This document shows positions 35,608-48,600 of a stretch of DNA of 64,000 nucleotides, one piece after another; the stretch's first letter is position 1; each line of letters opens with the position of its first letter. The stretch comes from Pyricularia pennisetigena (Eukaryota > Ascomycota > Sordariomycetes > Magnaporthales > Pyriculariaceae). The position numbers were made by a program, and so were the translations under genes. The notes below the pieces were generated by a model. It did not search any database and was not told the DNA's origin. It worked only from the letters and a program-made list of their open reading frames with translations. Where the stretch lies: NCBI RefSeq assembly GCF_004337985.1, contig NW_021940925.1, positions 186,001-250,000 on the forward strand. Direction: 5' to 3'.

Positions 35608-37465
35608 ACGTTGGGCTCCACATCTCCGACCCCCCTAAAGTCCGGCCCCCTTGAAAAATGTAACGACGAAATACCCCTTTTATAAACCGATTTAAATGTA
35701 AACCTATCAACGCACAATAATACAATCATTGTCAGGCTCTCCCGGTTCGCTAACCTCTTCTCCATCGTTCAAATCCTCTAAACAGTCCCTATTATTTTCC
35801 TGTGCTTCATAAACGTTTTTTTTGCTGACCAAAAGCTCGTTGGGATCCGGAATTACCCTTTTCCTTTTGACCGGCCGTACCGCCTCCAATTTTGCTTTTA
35901 ACAAACTGATTTTTTGCTGAGCTTCAGCCAATAAGATATCCTTGGTTTCGAAGCTTTTTTGGACTTTTGCAAACAAAAGCCGTGAAGTGGCGTTACTTTT
36001 TTCGGACCGGGAAATTTCCTGTAGTTGAAGTCGAATATCTCGGGTCGTTTTAGGGGTTTTCCAAATAAGTAAAGATTGGTCGTTAATTTTTTGGTTTGGG
36101 CTTTCCGGTGTTTTATCCCTTTGGAAGCCGTTATTTCTACCTTTTTCGACGTTGGCGTTGCTATTTTCTAATAAAAACGGGTTTAAAAGTGGTTTTGCCA
36201 AGTTCACCGGCCATAACCCCGTCGTACGCCAACCAGATTGAATGGTTTTTGCTATAAATGCTTTTGATCTGGCTTTTCGATAGCAAAGTAGAAAGTTTCG
36301 TTTCCCAACAACCGTTGAACAGCAAAACTGGTTTACAAATCCCAGGTGACGTCGATAAGCTTCCTTTAACGGCCCAAAAACCGATAAATCCAACGGTTGA
36401 AGAACGTGCGACGAATGAGGAGGTAAATATAAAAGCTGAATATTATTTTGGAGGCAAACAAGCATAAACTCGTCGCTGACGTGTGATCCGTGGCCGTCGA
36501 GAACTAATAAACGCTTTTCAGGAGTTAAAGGTTGGGTATTTGGAATAAACACCTTTTTTAACCATTCGATACCTGTTTCATTATTTGTCCACCCGTTTTC
36601 TGTTGCATGAAATTGCCAGGTATCGAAAGGACTTAAATCAGCTGGAAACCATTGTTGCTGTACGTTTTTCCCCTTAAATATAACGAGGGGAGGTATAACA
36701 GCCCCCGTAGCTGATACACATTCGATTATGCTCGTCCAACCCCGCGTTCCAGGCTCTTTTCGCTGTAATGGCCGGATTTTATTACGCCCTAACACCAGGC
36801 CATTAGATCCTTTGCCTTCCATTATACCTGTTTCGTCCATATTCCAACGGTTGGCCGGTTTTATAGTATCGATAACGGGATTTTTCAAATAGGACCACCA
36901 AGATTTAATTACCTCGGTTGTAGCCCCATTAACCCGGGCATTTTCTATTCGCCGGGGCCTTTGGGTTTTCAAAATTGGATATCGGGCTATAAAACGGCTA
37001 ACCCAATGTTTCCCAAGGCTTTTTCTTTCTCCGGCGGCCTGAAGAATTCGTTCCGCAAAATAGCGTAGTTCTTGATGCGTTGGCGGAAGGCCTAACGCGG
37101 CCTGCGCAAGTACCCAATCTGCCAAATAGGTCTCCTGCTCCTGTGAAAGCCTTTGACAAAATCTTTTCGCTTGTTGAATTGACTGGGCCCCCTTTAAACG
37201 ATCGTGAAGGGTACTCCGAGGAATACCCCATTTTTGCGAGGTTTTGTGAACTGATTTGCCATTTCTTATGTCAGAAATGGCAGCAAGAAGCTGATTTTCA
37301 GTGTACTGTTTCATTGGAAAGTTTGGAGCAAGAATCTTCAAAATGCAAGTTCTAAAGTGAAAAATTCGTCTAGATATTTATAAAATAAAACAAAGGGTTG
37401 ACGTGGCTGAGTAGATATTTTTAGGGGCCGGACTTTAGGGGGGTCGGAGATGTGGAGCCCAACGT
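35608..37465 (-). mobile_element. Fot1/pogo DNA transposon, family 1, copy 2 (intact)
   Basis: The same 1858-bp length, orientation and 42-bp terminal repeats (35608-35649, 37424-37465) as the copy at 4173, flanked by TA at 35606-35607 and 37466-37467. Every segment compared by eye was identical to copy 1. Flanking sequences differ, so it is a separate insertion and not a segmental duplication. Confidence 0.95.
35707..37341 (-). CDS. Fot1/pogo transposase, second copy
   Basis: This 544-residue protein is identical to the one encoded at 4272-5906: N-terminal psq and CENP-B-type DNA-binding domains, catalytic D169, D282 and D318, and a basic coiled-coil tail. Two identical, RIP-free genes within 32 kb imply very recent transposition. 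Confidence 0.93.
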   Translation of the reverse strand: MKILAPNFPMKQYTENQLLAAISDIRNGKSVHKTSQKWGIPRSTLHDRLKGAQSIQQAKRFCQRLSQEQETYLADWVLAQAALGLPPTHQELRYFAERILQAAGERKSLGKHWVSRFIARYPILKTQRPRRIENARVNGATTEVIKSWWSYLKNPVIDTIKPANRWNMDETGIMEGKGSNGLVLGRNKIRPLQRKEPGTRGWTSIIECVSATGAVIPPLVIFKGKNVQQQWFPADLSPFDTWQFHATENGWTNNETGIEWLKKVFIPNTQPLTPEKRLLVLDGHGSHVSDEFMLVCLQNNIQLLYLPPHSSHVLQPLDLSVFGPLKEAYRRHLGFVNQFCCSTVVGKRNFLLCYRKARSKAFIAKTIQSGWRTTGLWPVNLAKPLLNPFLLENSNANVEKGRNNGFQRDKTPESPNQKINDQSLLIWKTPKTTRDIRLQLQEISRSEKSNATSRLLFAKVQKSFETKDILLAEAQQKISLLKAKLEAVRPVKRKRVIPDPNELLVSKKNVYEAQENNRDCLEDLNDGEEVSEPGEPDNDCIIVR

Positions 37466-38438
37466 TAAGTTTTTGTGACAACTGATAAATGTAGATATAA
37501 CATTGACTGCCAGTGAATTGTCCAAAAAGAAAAGGATTTGACCGGGTTTGGAAGGCTATTAGTATCACAAAAGGACTGCCTTATAACAGAAAAATACTAA
37601 CAACTGCGCTAGCTGCGAAGAAACAATGCTATTGCAGAAAAGAACGGAGAACAAAAAGCTGGAGGACCTCGATTTGGAGGACATGTCGCACGAGGGCGCC
37701 GTGGCGACGCTCCTATGGGGCCTGGAACCCTTTAGTCGCACTCACGCTGACCTGCATCCCCTTGCCGAGGCCTCTGCTGTGCCGTCGACCAGAGCGCAAA
37801 AGGTTCTGATTGTCGAGCTCGTACATGAATAACGGCGACGGTAGCTGTGGGTGCAACAGTGACAGCCGAAGTGAGAAGAGAATCGACGGGATGTGGATGA
37901 GGGAGTTGGAGGAAAGATGCGACCCCGCCGTCAAAGTCGGCCTCCGTCAGCACCGGAACGTATCCGACGACACGTCTAACTTGGCGCATGCTGCCTAGAC
38001 GAGCCAGCTCCGTGGAAGCAAAATCGTCGTTTTTGCTTTGCTTGTCAAAGGCCCGCATGTGGTACTAAGTATCCTTGGCTCCGGGATGTGTTGGTGTTGG
38101 CGGTTTACGATATACTGTACGCTTGTCGTTTTTGGTCTGTCAAGTGGTCGGTGGCCAGGCCGGGCCAAGGAAACTGGACTCTTTGCTGGGCGGGCTCGAA
38201 TGAATACTTTATACCCGGTAAGCGCAGAAAACAAGTCGTGGTCTAGTCGAACCAGCGCGAAACTTGGGTGTTTTTGGTTTTGGTTCTGGTCGGCGGTGGA
38301 AATAAGATCGGCCGGTCATTGGCCTCGCTAGCTTTTCTTTTGGTCTTCCTTTCAACCCTTGCATTTTAACTTGCTTCATGGATGCACAAAAAAAAAAAAA
38401 AAAGAAAGCGGAAATGTCGACCTGGTAAAATCCCCGTT

Positions 38439-38475
<37 letters not shown>

Positions 38476-39300
38476 CTGTCTTTTGGAAAAGTTTTTACCA
38501 TCACTCAAGGGGGGACTATGCGCAAAAAAAGTTATTAGTTCCTGCTGCTATAATTGTCGTTCTTTAATAACCCACTGCTGAACTGATACACCTAACGTAA
38601 AACAAAATGCAGACATTAGGCTTGTGACTTAAAGAGACAAACACGACTAAGTCTAGCCTCGTGGCAATTACGGGAGTATTCGCGGTAAGGTAAACAAATC
38701 GGTGTAAAGGATGCGCATTAAGGGCTTGCGCAAAGCCGGACCTAACATTGTTGCAAACAGGAGGTGTCTTTCGGAAGGGTTAACCCGAACAATATAGTGC
38801 CTGGTGGCCAAGATCAAGATGAAAATAACGTGGATGCAGGCATTGGGTATAAGTAGAAGCCTTCGGGTGATCCGCAAAGAGATACGCGATGCAAAGGGCA
38901 CCAAAAAAGGAAAAAAAACTCCATCAATGAACTCAATACTCCGACAGAAGGTGTCCCCGTATCTCTGGTACCAACGCCCTATTTTACTTATTACCACGCC
39001 GCAAGGTCCTCGACATAGCTTCCCGTCGTGGATATTCAGGTTCCGCGCGGGGCCGCTGATTTGAATACCCGGCCCGGGTAACCAGATGTAGCTGGCAATA
39101 ACTTGCACAAAAGCTCGTCGCCATATCAACTGAGGATATGGGGTCTGGAAAGGGCGGTTTACCGCGATTTACAGGTTGGCGCGTGAATCGCATAATGCGT
39201 TCGGTTAGTCGACATATAATTAAAAGTTAAGCTATTTGTCAAATTAATTGTCCTTTCATGCGAATTTGGCTGTCCTGGACAATCTGACTGTCGAGGATCC
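37466..39300. other. Relic sequence with a short coding-like piece and homopolymers
   Basis: A 68-codon plus-strand frame (37626-37832, including LEDLDLEDMSHEGAVAT) looks coding-like but is unrecognised and has no partner. An A-tract (about 38387-38402) and a T-tract (about 38441-38473) lie about 40 bp apart and create artificial Lys/Phe frames. Nothing else is supportable. Confidence 0.35.
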
Positions 39301-39549
39301 TTGATGAGCAGGCTGGTGCTTGGTGCTATGCGTACGTGGTCGCCGATTTTAATCATTGGGAAACTGGAGCGCGTTCAGAAATGTGCCATCAAAAATTTTC
39401 ATTGCAACACTTTAATCTTGGACGTCGAACCGATTAAGGCCGATGAATTTATTGAGCGTCGTGAGAAGCTGGCCAAGGCATTGGTTACCGCAAGGGTACA
39501 CGCTTTTGTGCCCGGCAATTTAGGATATAATAGTGTCTGGGGGCTGTGA
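39301..39549 (+). pseudogene. Possible M24/creatinase N-terminal fragment
   Basis: An 82-codon frame contains KADEFIERREKLAKALV followed by a segment ending in HAFV. This matches the opening helix and first strand of the creatinase/Xaa-Pro aminopeptidase N-terminal domain (R-x-x-x-L-x-x-A/M-x-x-x-x-x-DAFV). The frame stops soon after, at the point where the family would continue with a P-G-x-x-x-x-Y motif, so it would be a truncated relic. The match is short. Confidence 0.33.
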
Positions 39550-42500
39550 AAGAGCGGCGTGCTGTAAGACAACCCCACCCCCCACCATACCGAGAGCAAG
39601 CTTTTTGGTGACCGACTGCAGGAACCGATTCAGCTCCATACCTCGTCCAGATTTATTAGAGGCGACGTCGGTTTAAGCAGAGCTTAATCGAACTTGTCAG
39701 CGTATAGACCGACATCCAATTTTGAGGCTGATTTTGCGGTACCAGGATAATCCGGTAGGGATTCAATTGACTATTAAAACATTGCATAAAAAAGATTTTT
39801 TTGGATCCCGCATAAATGCGGTTTAAATAATAAACAAATAGAATTAATCAGGGCAACAAGGCAGGAAACGAAACTTGATGGGGTTTGGGACCGTATTAAT
39901 GAGTAACACGATACAAATCGGAATGAAAGCATTTAGATTGGAGGAAAATCCGAAATATTAATCAGCCGACTAATAATGTAAACAAGTAGCTAGATTTGTT
40001 CAAAACAACTCCCTTCGGTCAAAATGCTTCAAGGGACGGTACCGTTTATTAAGACCGTAAATAGCTAAAACACCTTATATTTAAATTGCGGGAGATAGAA
40101 GAACAAAAAAGTAAATTGCAGGTTAATGTTACCATATTTGTAATTTGTTTTTTAGGTCAAGGAAATGGGTGAGCGGGCGTTTATATTTATTATCCGTGTG
40201 TATTCATTTTTTGTTTTACAGTGGGAATAATCAACCGTTATATAATAAGAATTAAGACCTAGTTATATTTTCCGGACTTGTAATCTTTTTTGGACCGTTT
40301 CTTTCAGATTGCACAAACAAAGCACCCCAAAAAAACAAATACGCTACTCTTATATGAGCAACTCCAATATAGCACAACTTTCCCTGCCTTTCTGCAAAAA
40401 CCTTTTTCTCCAAACTGCCACCCCCCCTTTAATTCTTTTTACTCAATCTGGTCTCAAGGTAGCTGCGCTCTTAGGAAGTATCGCGCGACATCTTTAGTGC
40501 GGAGACCACGTATTAACATACCTTGTTAGCTATTCGAACGAGGTTATATATAATGACCAAACGGTACAATGGGCTATTGTGCACAAAAGAACCGGGTTTA
40601 ATGTTTGCCAGGTCCATCAGTGGAATCTCGGGGGTGTCTCAGCATTGCTGAAAGATGTGCCTCGAAGGGTCTAGGCGCTTAGCAAAGCACGAAAGGGCTT
40701 AATCCTCAGCAGCGGCGTTCTTCTTTTTTCTTTATACCTCCTGCGTTAGCTTGGACTCCGCTTCCCTTGATAAATATGGTTGGTCTAGCTCGTCGTCGGC
40801 CTGTTTGAGACTCATTAATTACTTATTATCCACAGTTGATACGTGCAGCTCGATATATATACCCTCCTATATGATTTGCGTTATGCCAACGAACAATGGA
40901 AAGCTTTGTTTGACTAACCGGCTCCTCGCTGACCATCTACCATTAACGTTACCACATATACCAGGCTTGCCCTCGCTGTCGTCGCCCCAAATTATCGCCC
41001 GGGTAATCGCAAATCTTTTTTTTAACAATGCCACATGACGCTCAATGTGTGGCTTGCCTTACTTATCCGGTTGTTCGTCTGTCAAACCAGGATGGGTGGC
41101 AAAAACTGCGTCTAGGTTTAAGCATGGGGGCTCTAGGTTGGAGAAAAAATGATCCAAATAAGCCAGGGTAAGCAGAGGGTTTTCACTCGTGCAGGAGAGC
41201 CTTTTGTCCATTCGAAAGGTCTTTTGTCAGGACGACACCCACCTAAGCCACCCCACCAAGTAAAGCTATATTCAAAGGTTGTACAAAAGAGGTACAATGG
41301 TTTTGAATCCTTTTTAATATACGCAGTTCCGGCAGCAGTATTACCCACGATGGCGTCGCCCATTATCAAAATCAACAACTCCTTAACGCCCAGCGGCCGG
41401 TACCCTTCGAGCCCAAAGAAAAGGGCAACGTATTATGATATGCTTGCGGACCGACCATTTATAATCAAAGCCATTTGGGCCACGCCAGGAACTACGTGTC
41501 GATCAACACTATCCGCCCTTCGGGGTTTAGTGGTGATTTATAATAACTTAGTGAATCGCACGCCTTTGCGCCGGCAATAGTTCCGCCATATTTTGCCTAA
41601 CTAACGTTTGACGGTTGGGTTTTGGCCAGCCGTGGTAACAACAGGTAACGGAGGTTTAGGGCTCGAAATGGGAGAAAACGCCCAAGAAAACCAGCTTACA
41701 TCCAATGAAGGCAGCAGGCGCGCAAATCAACCAATGCCGACACAGCGAGACAGTGAGGAGAAATACTGACACAGGGTTTTTTTGTGGTTTGTAACTGGAA
41801 TGAGTACAATTTTAAATCTCTTGGTGAGGCTAAGGATGCTACCTGGCTGATGGGCTCATTGGTGTTTTCCCGGCTGCTAACAATGTCCGCTTAACGGTGA
41901 AGCGTCTGTTGTACTGGGCTGAGTTATAAAGAAACGATATTGGACATTTTGGATGAAATCGGATCTTTGGAGAGAGTAAAACACCGCCACGTTAGGCACT
42001 GATCAGTTACTTAAGAAGCAATCCGTGATTATATGGTTAGGTTAGCATGCAGTGACGGCAAATCCCATAGGCAGGCAACGTTCCGTCTTTGGGCTACTGA
42101 CCTTTTTGCCGAGGCCCGAGGAGATACTGGAATTTCTCATTGTGTGCAAGGAAGTTATGCGGGTGATATTACGCAAACTTGCCCTGCCAGAGGATCCCGA
42201 GAGGAGTCATTGCTGCTGGGTTCTTTCTGGATTTAATCCTAAATATACAGCAGTGCCGTGCTAATGTTAAAACTACGTAATCCCGACTGAGGGGCACTTG
42301 AGTATTAAATGCGCTTTAGTTTACCAGGTAGCCATGCTTACCACCCGTGACCACCCGCAAAATATGGCTAAGCCAGAACCCTCCAAGAAGACCAAAACGG
42401 AACCTACGTCGGAACCGAGACCCGCACCTGTAGTTGCCCCGAAGAGGGGCCTCACGCCAAGAAAATAGCTTCCACGACGCCTGTTGCTAAATTAATAGGT

Positions 42501-43680
42501 ATACCGGGCATGGAGGAGGAGCCCTGGGTCTCGGAGGGGTTTTGTCGCCACTTGGCTCGGGTTTCGCGGATGTGGATGATGTAGATAGATATGTAGACAA
42601 TGGAAACGCAAGTCTTTTGTTGAGCTTCCCTGGTTATTTGATCCAGTTTTAAACTATGATATCGGTCAGATATGGGGAAGTTTTTTTGGTAATACGAAGC
42701 TGATCGTATGCAGCTATATATTTACCTGCCCAGGTTCCGTGACGACGTGAGAGTTGCTTGTCAAAAGGACGCATTAATTTTGTTGGGCGTTGAGCGGATC
42801 TTTTGATCCCGCAGCAGCTCCATTAATTCGTCCAGAGAATCCGCCTGTGATGAATTTGTATTAAATCTATCTTTACCATGTTTGACAGTCATTTCTGGTG
42901 CGTTTTTGGTATTTTGGGTAGGTTGGTTTAACGGTTCGCTTGTCGTCGTAGCACAGGCTCCTCAAAACAATTTTGGCATTTATTTTGGTTAATTACTTTT
43001 ATTGGCTCCGCTTATTTGATCGGTTTTGCTTCCTAGTTAGCCGGGATAAACAGATTATAAATTGCAAGTCTATTTTACCGTAATCAATGCTTCATCTCGA
43101 GCAGAGCTACTCTTCACACTTTAATAGGATACTATTAAGCCTGAAGACCTAATCACCTAATCAATTTGCTGTCGAGCTCGGGGCCAGGTCAGAAAACATT
43201 GTGCGAATTTCGGCGAAACGAAATCCAATTTATAACAAGCTTTATTACATTAGGCGCATTGAATTTTACCAGCAACCGTTTAAGCAGCTGGAAGCTAGGC
43301 TACTGTAGCAACAATTAAGACAATAAAACCGTCCTGAAGGTTCAAGGTCCATTTTGCAGCACATTTCGTACCGTGGTACAGGACAGCAAATATACGCAAG
43401 ACACTAAAACTGCCGACTGGACGAATTAGTAGCACCTTCCCACGTTGCATCCAGAATCACCTTTCGTGGCCGGCGTTATTGCTCTGGATTGCTTAGTTCC
43501 GCCCACAACTTACACAGGGAGAAAAGTATATCAGCGAGGTACTTTTTCTTTGTCGATACGGATATATTAAGCCGAGCAAGCCAAGGTGCTCCAGGCTTAA
43601 TAGTTTGGAACCTTTGTGATGGAAGGGATGACGGAACGGGTCACAGCTGCTCCGGCCCATGGACTTGCTTATTATCTTTA
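39550..43680. other. AT-rich relic region, no gene
   Basis: Four kilobases without a supportable gene. Small pieces read as protein, for example plus 42380-42500 with TPRK and GIPGMEEEPWVSEGF split across a stop, but none can be extended. No terminal repeats or RNA genes were recognised. Confidence 0.4.
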
Positions 43681-43689
43681 ATATATGGG

Positions 43690-43860
43690 GTTGCTCAAGG
43701 GGCAGTCACTCTGTAGCGACGTTGGACCCCTTTCGTTGGCCGTCTCGGAATAGAAACCGGTGTTGTTGAGCTTCTCGGGGATAGAGTCGAAGGCAAGGCC
43801 CTCCTGGCTCACGCCGGCACTGTGGGACTTGAGCAATTCGACGTACTCGGCTGCAATAAT
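43690..43860 (-). pseudogene. Short coding-like fragment, unrecognised
   Basis: A minus-strand frame not starting with Met reads AAEYVELLKSHSAGVSQEG and FYSETANERGPTSLQSD before stops. It looks like a genuine former coding piece of about 55 codons, with no flanking continuation. Confidence 0.25.
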
Positions 43861-45368
43861 TTGACTTCCTTCCTATGGTGCAGTCAAAATAAGGCCCAAT
43901 TACTGGCCGTTGCGGCATTTGCGAAGTTTTGAAATACTTAGCCTTATGCATTGGGTGGAAATGGAGAAATACAAATAAGAGCCTACAGTCGTTCCATCGC
44001 AAGTTAAACCTGGTCGAATGGATTTGGGTATAAATACGAAGCAGGTAAACAAGGGTGGTGATAGAGATGGCGTCGAAGATGACGAGCTGGATCCTCCCCG
44101 GAGTCGCTATGCCGTAAACCTTCCCAGTGCCGACGTATGCTGACGACGAATAGCAAAATTAAGCACAGCACAACGGTATAAGAAAGCTGTAAACCCAATC
44201 TTTTCATCCCAATTACTTCACCTGGGCAGACCGTGTGGTTGGCAAATCCTTTGCGGCGTCAGGGGTGGTCCAAGGCGACAGTCTCATCGGCTCAAAAAAA
44301 GTGTTTTACATTAATTTGTAACGTGGGGTACCCCCTGTTGGCCACCCAAAAATAACAACACTTTTATTTTTATCCTCCAACTTCTGTTATAAATATTTAG
44401 ACGAATTTTTCACTTTTGGATCTACTTTTTTCTAATTTTAATTTTCCAATACCCAATAAAATAATATACCGAAACTCAGCTTATTTCCGCTATAAAAAAC
44501 GTTGATAATAGCGAATTCATTGCAAAAGCTTCCCGAAAATGGGGTATATTTAAAAATACATTTCGTCACCGTTTTCAAAAATTTTAACCTTATAAATAAA
44601 TATAAAACCTTTCTTAAAAATTATCTATTAAATAGGAAAAACATTTAACTAAATAGGTATTTGTTTAAACAATTTTGGGGTTTCCACCACCGTATTAAGA
44701 ATTGCGTTTTTTTTGCAAGATAAACTTTTTAGGCCGCCGGTAAAATATAAAATTTTGGAAAACGTTGGATAACCCGTTTTTTAATTCGTTATTTAATTTT
44801 TAAAATTCAAAAGCCCCGCCGAATAAAAAACGCCCGGATTTGTACGGTTATTACGGAAATAATTAAATTTTGGTAATTCTATATTATTAACCCCGTTATT
44901 AAAAATATTAAACCGGAAAATCGGTGACATATGGACAAAACCGGCATAATGGAAAACAAAACATTTAACGGTTTAATATTAAATTTTAACGGAATCCGGC
45001 CATTGTAACGAAAAAACCCCGGAACGCGGGGTTGGATAATTATAATCGAATATATATCGGTTACGGGCGTTATTATACCTTCCCTCGATATACTTAAAAG
45101 AAAAGACGTGTAATAATAGTTTCCAACGGATTTAAACTTTTTTCGATAATTGGCAATTTTATATAACCGAAAACGGGTGGATAATTAACGAAACGGTTAT
45201 CCAATGGTTAAACAAATATTTATTCCGTATATTTCATTTTTAACCTTTAAAAAACGGTTATTAATTTTCGACGATTATAAATTATATATAATGGACAAAT
45301 TTATATTCTTTTATTTGTAAATTAATATTTAAATCGTATATCTACCCTTTTATTCGTTATATGTTTTC

Positions 45369-45576
45369 TGTCACGGCCAGGCATACATTGGAGAACCTCA
45401 GTGTATTAGGCGCTATCGACGAAAATTCTAAACTGAAGAGAAGAGAGAAATTACAATCGACGACGCGCTCAAGAGACGCGCTTAAATCCGGAGGTAGTGG
45501 ATCCTTGTCCGATCCCTGGCTCGGTGTGGAGCCGAGTCGTGATTCTGAGGGTAGGTCTAGGGGCCTGATCCTCACA
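45369..45576 (-). repeat. Gypsy 3' LTR
   Basis: A 208-bp direct repeat bounded by TGTCACGG and CCTCACA in plus orientation, i.e. TG...CA. It is the 3' LTR because the element is on the minus strand. Confidence 0.95.
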
Positions 45577-45589
45577 TTACCCCCCTCTA
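45577..45589 (-). promoter_or_regulatory. Polypurine tract
   Basis: The minus strand reads TTAGAGGGGGGTAA directly before the 3' LTR. This is the expected primer for plus-strand DNA synthesis. Confidence 0.75.
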
Positions 45590-45627
45590 AGGCCTGATCG
45601 ACGTAGGCGGTCAGAGTCTTGAGTTTG

Positions 45628-48600
45628 TCACGTGTGTCTCCTCGGGGCCTTCCTCCGCTCTCGTGTCTTTTTCGCATCGTGCTCGGCAACATTGTCCTCG
45701 GGTCCGTCCTCCGCAAAAACATCCTCTGCTGCGCTCCTGATCCACTGTTGCAAATTTACCGGAGGTCCTGCTGCGTCGGGGTACTCCCTGTGAAAGGTAT
45801 CCAGCAGTACTGGTGAGTTTTTCAAGTCGCGGGCCTCATACCATGTCTCATCAGGGTCGAGTCCGACCCACGATACCTGATATTGCAACGTCTTCTTTCG
45901 TCCGAATAGACGTGAGGCCAACACTTGCTCCACCTCCCACTCCGGTTCTCCGTTAATTTCGACCGGTGGTTCCGGCTTTTGATACTGCTGAGGTAATGGA
46001 TCCGTTGCTGCCTTGCGCAGTCGGCTGGCGTGGAACAGCTTACTACCTTTATACCAGGCAGGGGTGTCGAGAATGAAGCTGTGGCCCTTTTCCTCGAGAA
46101 TCGTCCATGGTCCTGCATTTTGCGAGTCCAACTTGGTCGTAGGAGCTTCGGTGGAAAGACCCTTTTTGCTAACGTAAACCGCATCTCCCACCGTAAAGTC
46201 GACCGGTCGCCGCTTCTTATTAGCCTGCCTCTGTTGCTCTATCTGCGCTCCGAGTCCATTGTTGCGGGCCAGTTCCTGGGCTTGCCGGGCTTGGCGGACC
46301 ATTTCCAGCGCCTTATGTTGCTGACCGGTCTCCAGGTCTTCTTCGTGTAAAGGTAGAGAGAGCGGGTCTCGAGGGCGAGCTCCTGTTTCTGCTTCGATCG
46401 GTGCCATGCCGATAGAGGCGTGAACGGACGAGTTGTGGCCGAAGTCGAAAGCGGGAATATGCCGTCGCCAGTTCGTTTGGTACTTGTCTACATAAAAGCG
46501 CATTTTCTGATCCAATTCAGCGTTGGTAATTTCGACGCTGCCCTGACTTTGAGGGTGGCGGGCGCTTCCATGTTTATGCTTTGTTCCTGTCAACTCGTTT
46601 AAAGTGTTTAGGAACTCGGATATAAACGGTCCGGCGTTGTCGGAAAGCCATAAGTCGGGGACGCCTTTCCAACGGTACACAGTCTGATAATACCGCATGG
46701 CCAAGGTTTCCGCGGTGTCTGTCTTCTTTCCCGGTAGGGTGGCCAAAAGTTTGGTCAGTCGGCAGATGAAGACCCAGACGTAATCGTAGCCTTCTTTATC
46801 CTTGGGCATAGTTTTGCCGTCCACCATCACGTGCTGCCAACACCGTCTAGGGATCTCCAGTGGGTGCAGCAGCCCAGGCGTCTTGTCATGTCGTACCTTG
46901 TTGCGCTGACATTCGCGACAGTTTTTGATGTAGCGTTTGACGTCTCGATTTCGGTCGGGCCACCAGTAATCTCTTTTCAAGCGGCTGAGGGTTTTATTCT
47001 GGCCTCCATGGCCGAAGATCTTGGGCTCATGAGCTTCGCGGATGAGAGCCGTTCTTAAGAAGATCTTGCCATCCTGGGTAGTCTCGGGTACCGTTAACAA
47101 ATTGTCGTGGTGACCTAGGTTCTGTTTCAGGTTTTCTTCCAGGATAAGGGCCACCAGGTCAGCTCCTTGCGGTGCGGAGGGTTCCAAGCTGCTAATGGTT
47201 GGAAGAGGTTCGCCGGGTCGGGAGTCGATCTTTTCTGGAGGGATTAGTGCAATGGTGCGGTCTAACACAGCTCGGGCCTTGACCGTAGGGTTGTCGATGG
47301 TTTTGCGCGAAAGGGCATCGGCTGCCACATTATCCTTGCCGGGACGGTATTTAAAGGTGAGGTCGAAGTTGGCCAGGTAGTCAGCCCATCGTATCTGGCG
47401 AGCGGACAAAAGTTTCTTGGTCGACCAATAAATCAGGGCCTGGTGATCGGTGAAAACACAGAACTTGGTACCCAACAGGGCTGGTTCGAAGTCCTTTAGC
47501 GTATTAATCACAGCTAATAGCTCCTGGTCCTGAATCGGATAGTTTTGTTCAGCAGGGGACATGGTTTTGGACGAATAGCCGATTGGCTTCCAGCTGCCAT
47601 CGTCCTGTTGCTGCCACACGACACCGGCGGTGGCCCTGCCACTGGCGTCGGTGTCCATCCTGACAGGCATACCGGGTTTGAAGAAACTCATCACGGGGGC
47701 GGTGACCACCAGTTGTTTCAGCGCTTCAAAGGCAGCTTTCTGCTCGGGGCCTCTTTCGAATGGGACTCCCCTTTTCAATAATCGGGTCAGAGGTTCTGCC
47801 TGTTCGCTGGCGTGATGGCAGAACGTCCGAACGAAATTGCATAAGCCTAGGAAGGATCGTACTGCCGAAACGGAGGTGACGTCGTCCCATCGCCAGCTGG
47901 TGATGGCTTCGACCTTTTTGGGGTCGATGCGGATACCTTTACCGATCTCTAGAAGTAAACCCAGGTACTCGATTTCGAAGACGCCGAAACTTGACTTTTT
48001 AATATCGCCTTGGAGTCCGGCTTTGTGCAGCCTGTAAATAACCTCCTCGGTTTGCTTAAAGTGGACTTGCTCCGATTTATCCTCGGTATAAATCAACACG
48101 TCGTCTGCGTAGGCGCTCGCGAAAGCGTCCAGCAGTTCATTAAGCTGAGCGTTGATAAAAGCTTGGAACCAGGCCGGTCCGACCTTCAGTCCAAAGGGTA
48201 GGACCTTCCACTGAAATGTGCCTTGTCGCGTTTTAAACGCCGTTAAATACCGTGACTTCGGATCCATTAGCAATCTGTTAAAAGCTCGAATAATGTCGAT
48301 CTTGGTCATCCTCCGGGCTTTTCCACACTTGCTCAACGTCCCGGCCACGTCGGGGGCAAGTACTTGTCGTCCTTTGATGAATTTGTTTACCCATCGGTAA
48401 TCCACACAAAAACGCTGCTCCTTCGATTGCGGTTTAGGAACGAACAGAGTCGAAGCTGCGGTCTCCTCCATTGTCCGTTCAATGAAATCGATCCTCAGAA
48501 GTTCGTCGATGGTTTCCTTTTCCAACTCCATCATCGCGAAAGGGGTCGAATAGCGGGCTGGCCTCCCCTCCAAAGGTTTCTCGAGTTCCAAAACCACGTC

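Noticed and set aside
38668..39129. 153-codon minus-strand membrane-like frame
   Set aside because: No family motif; hydrophobicity can be explained as the mirror of a Lys-rich plus-strand sequence.
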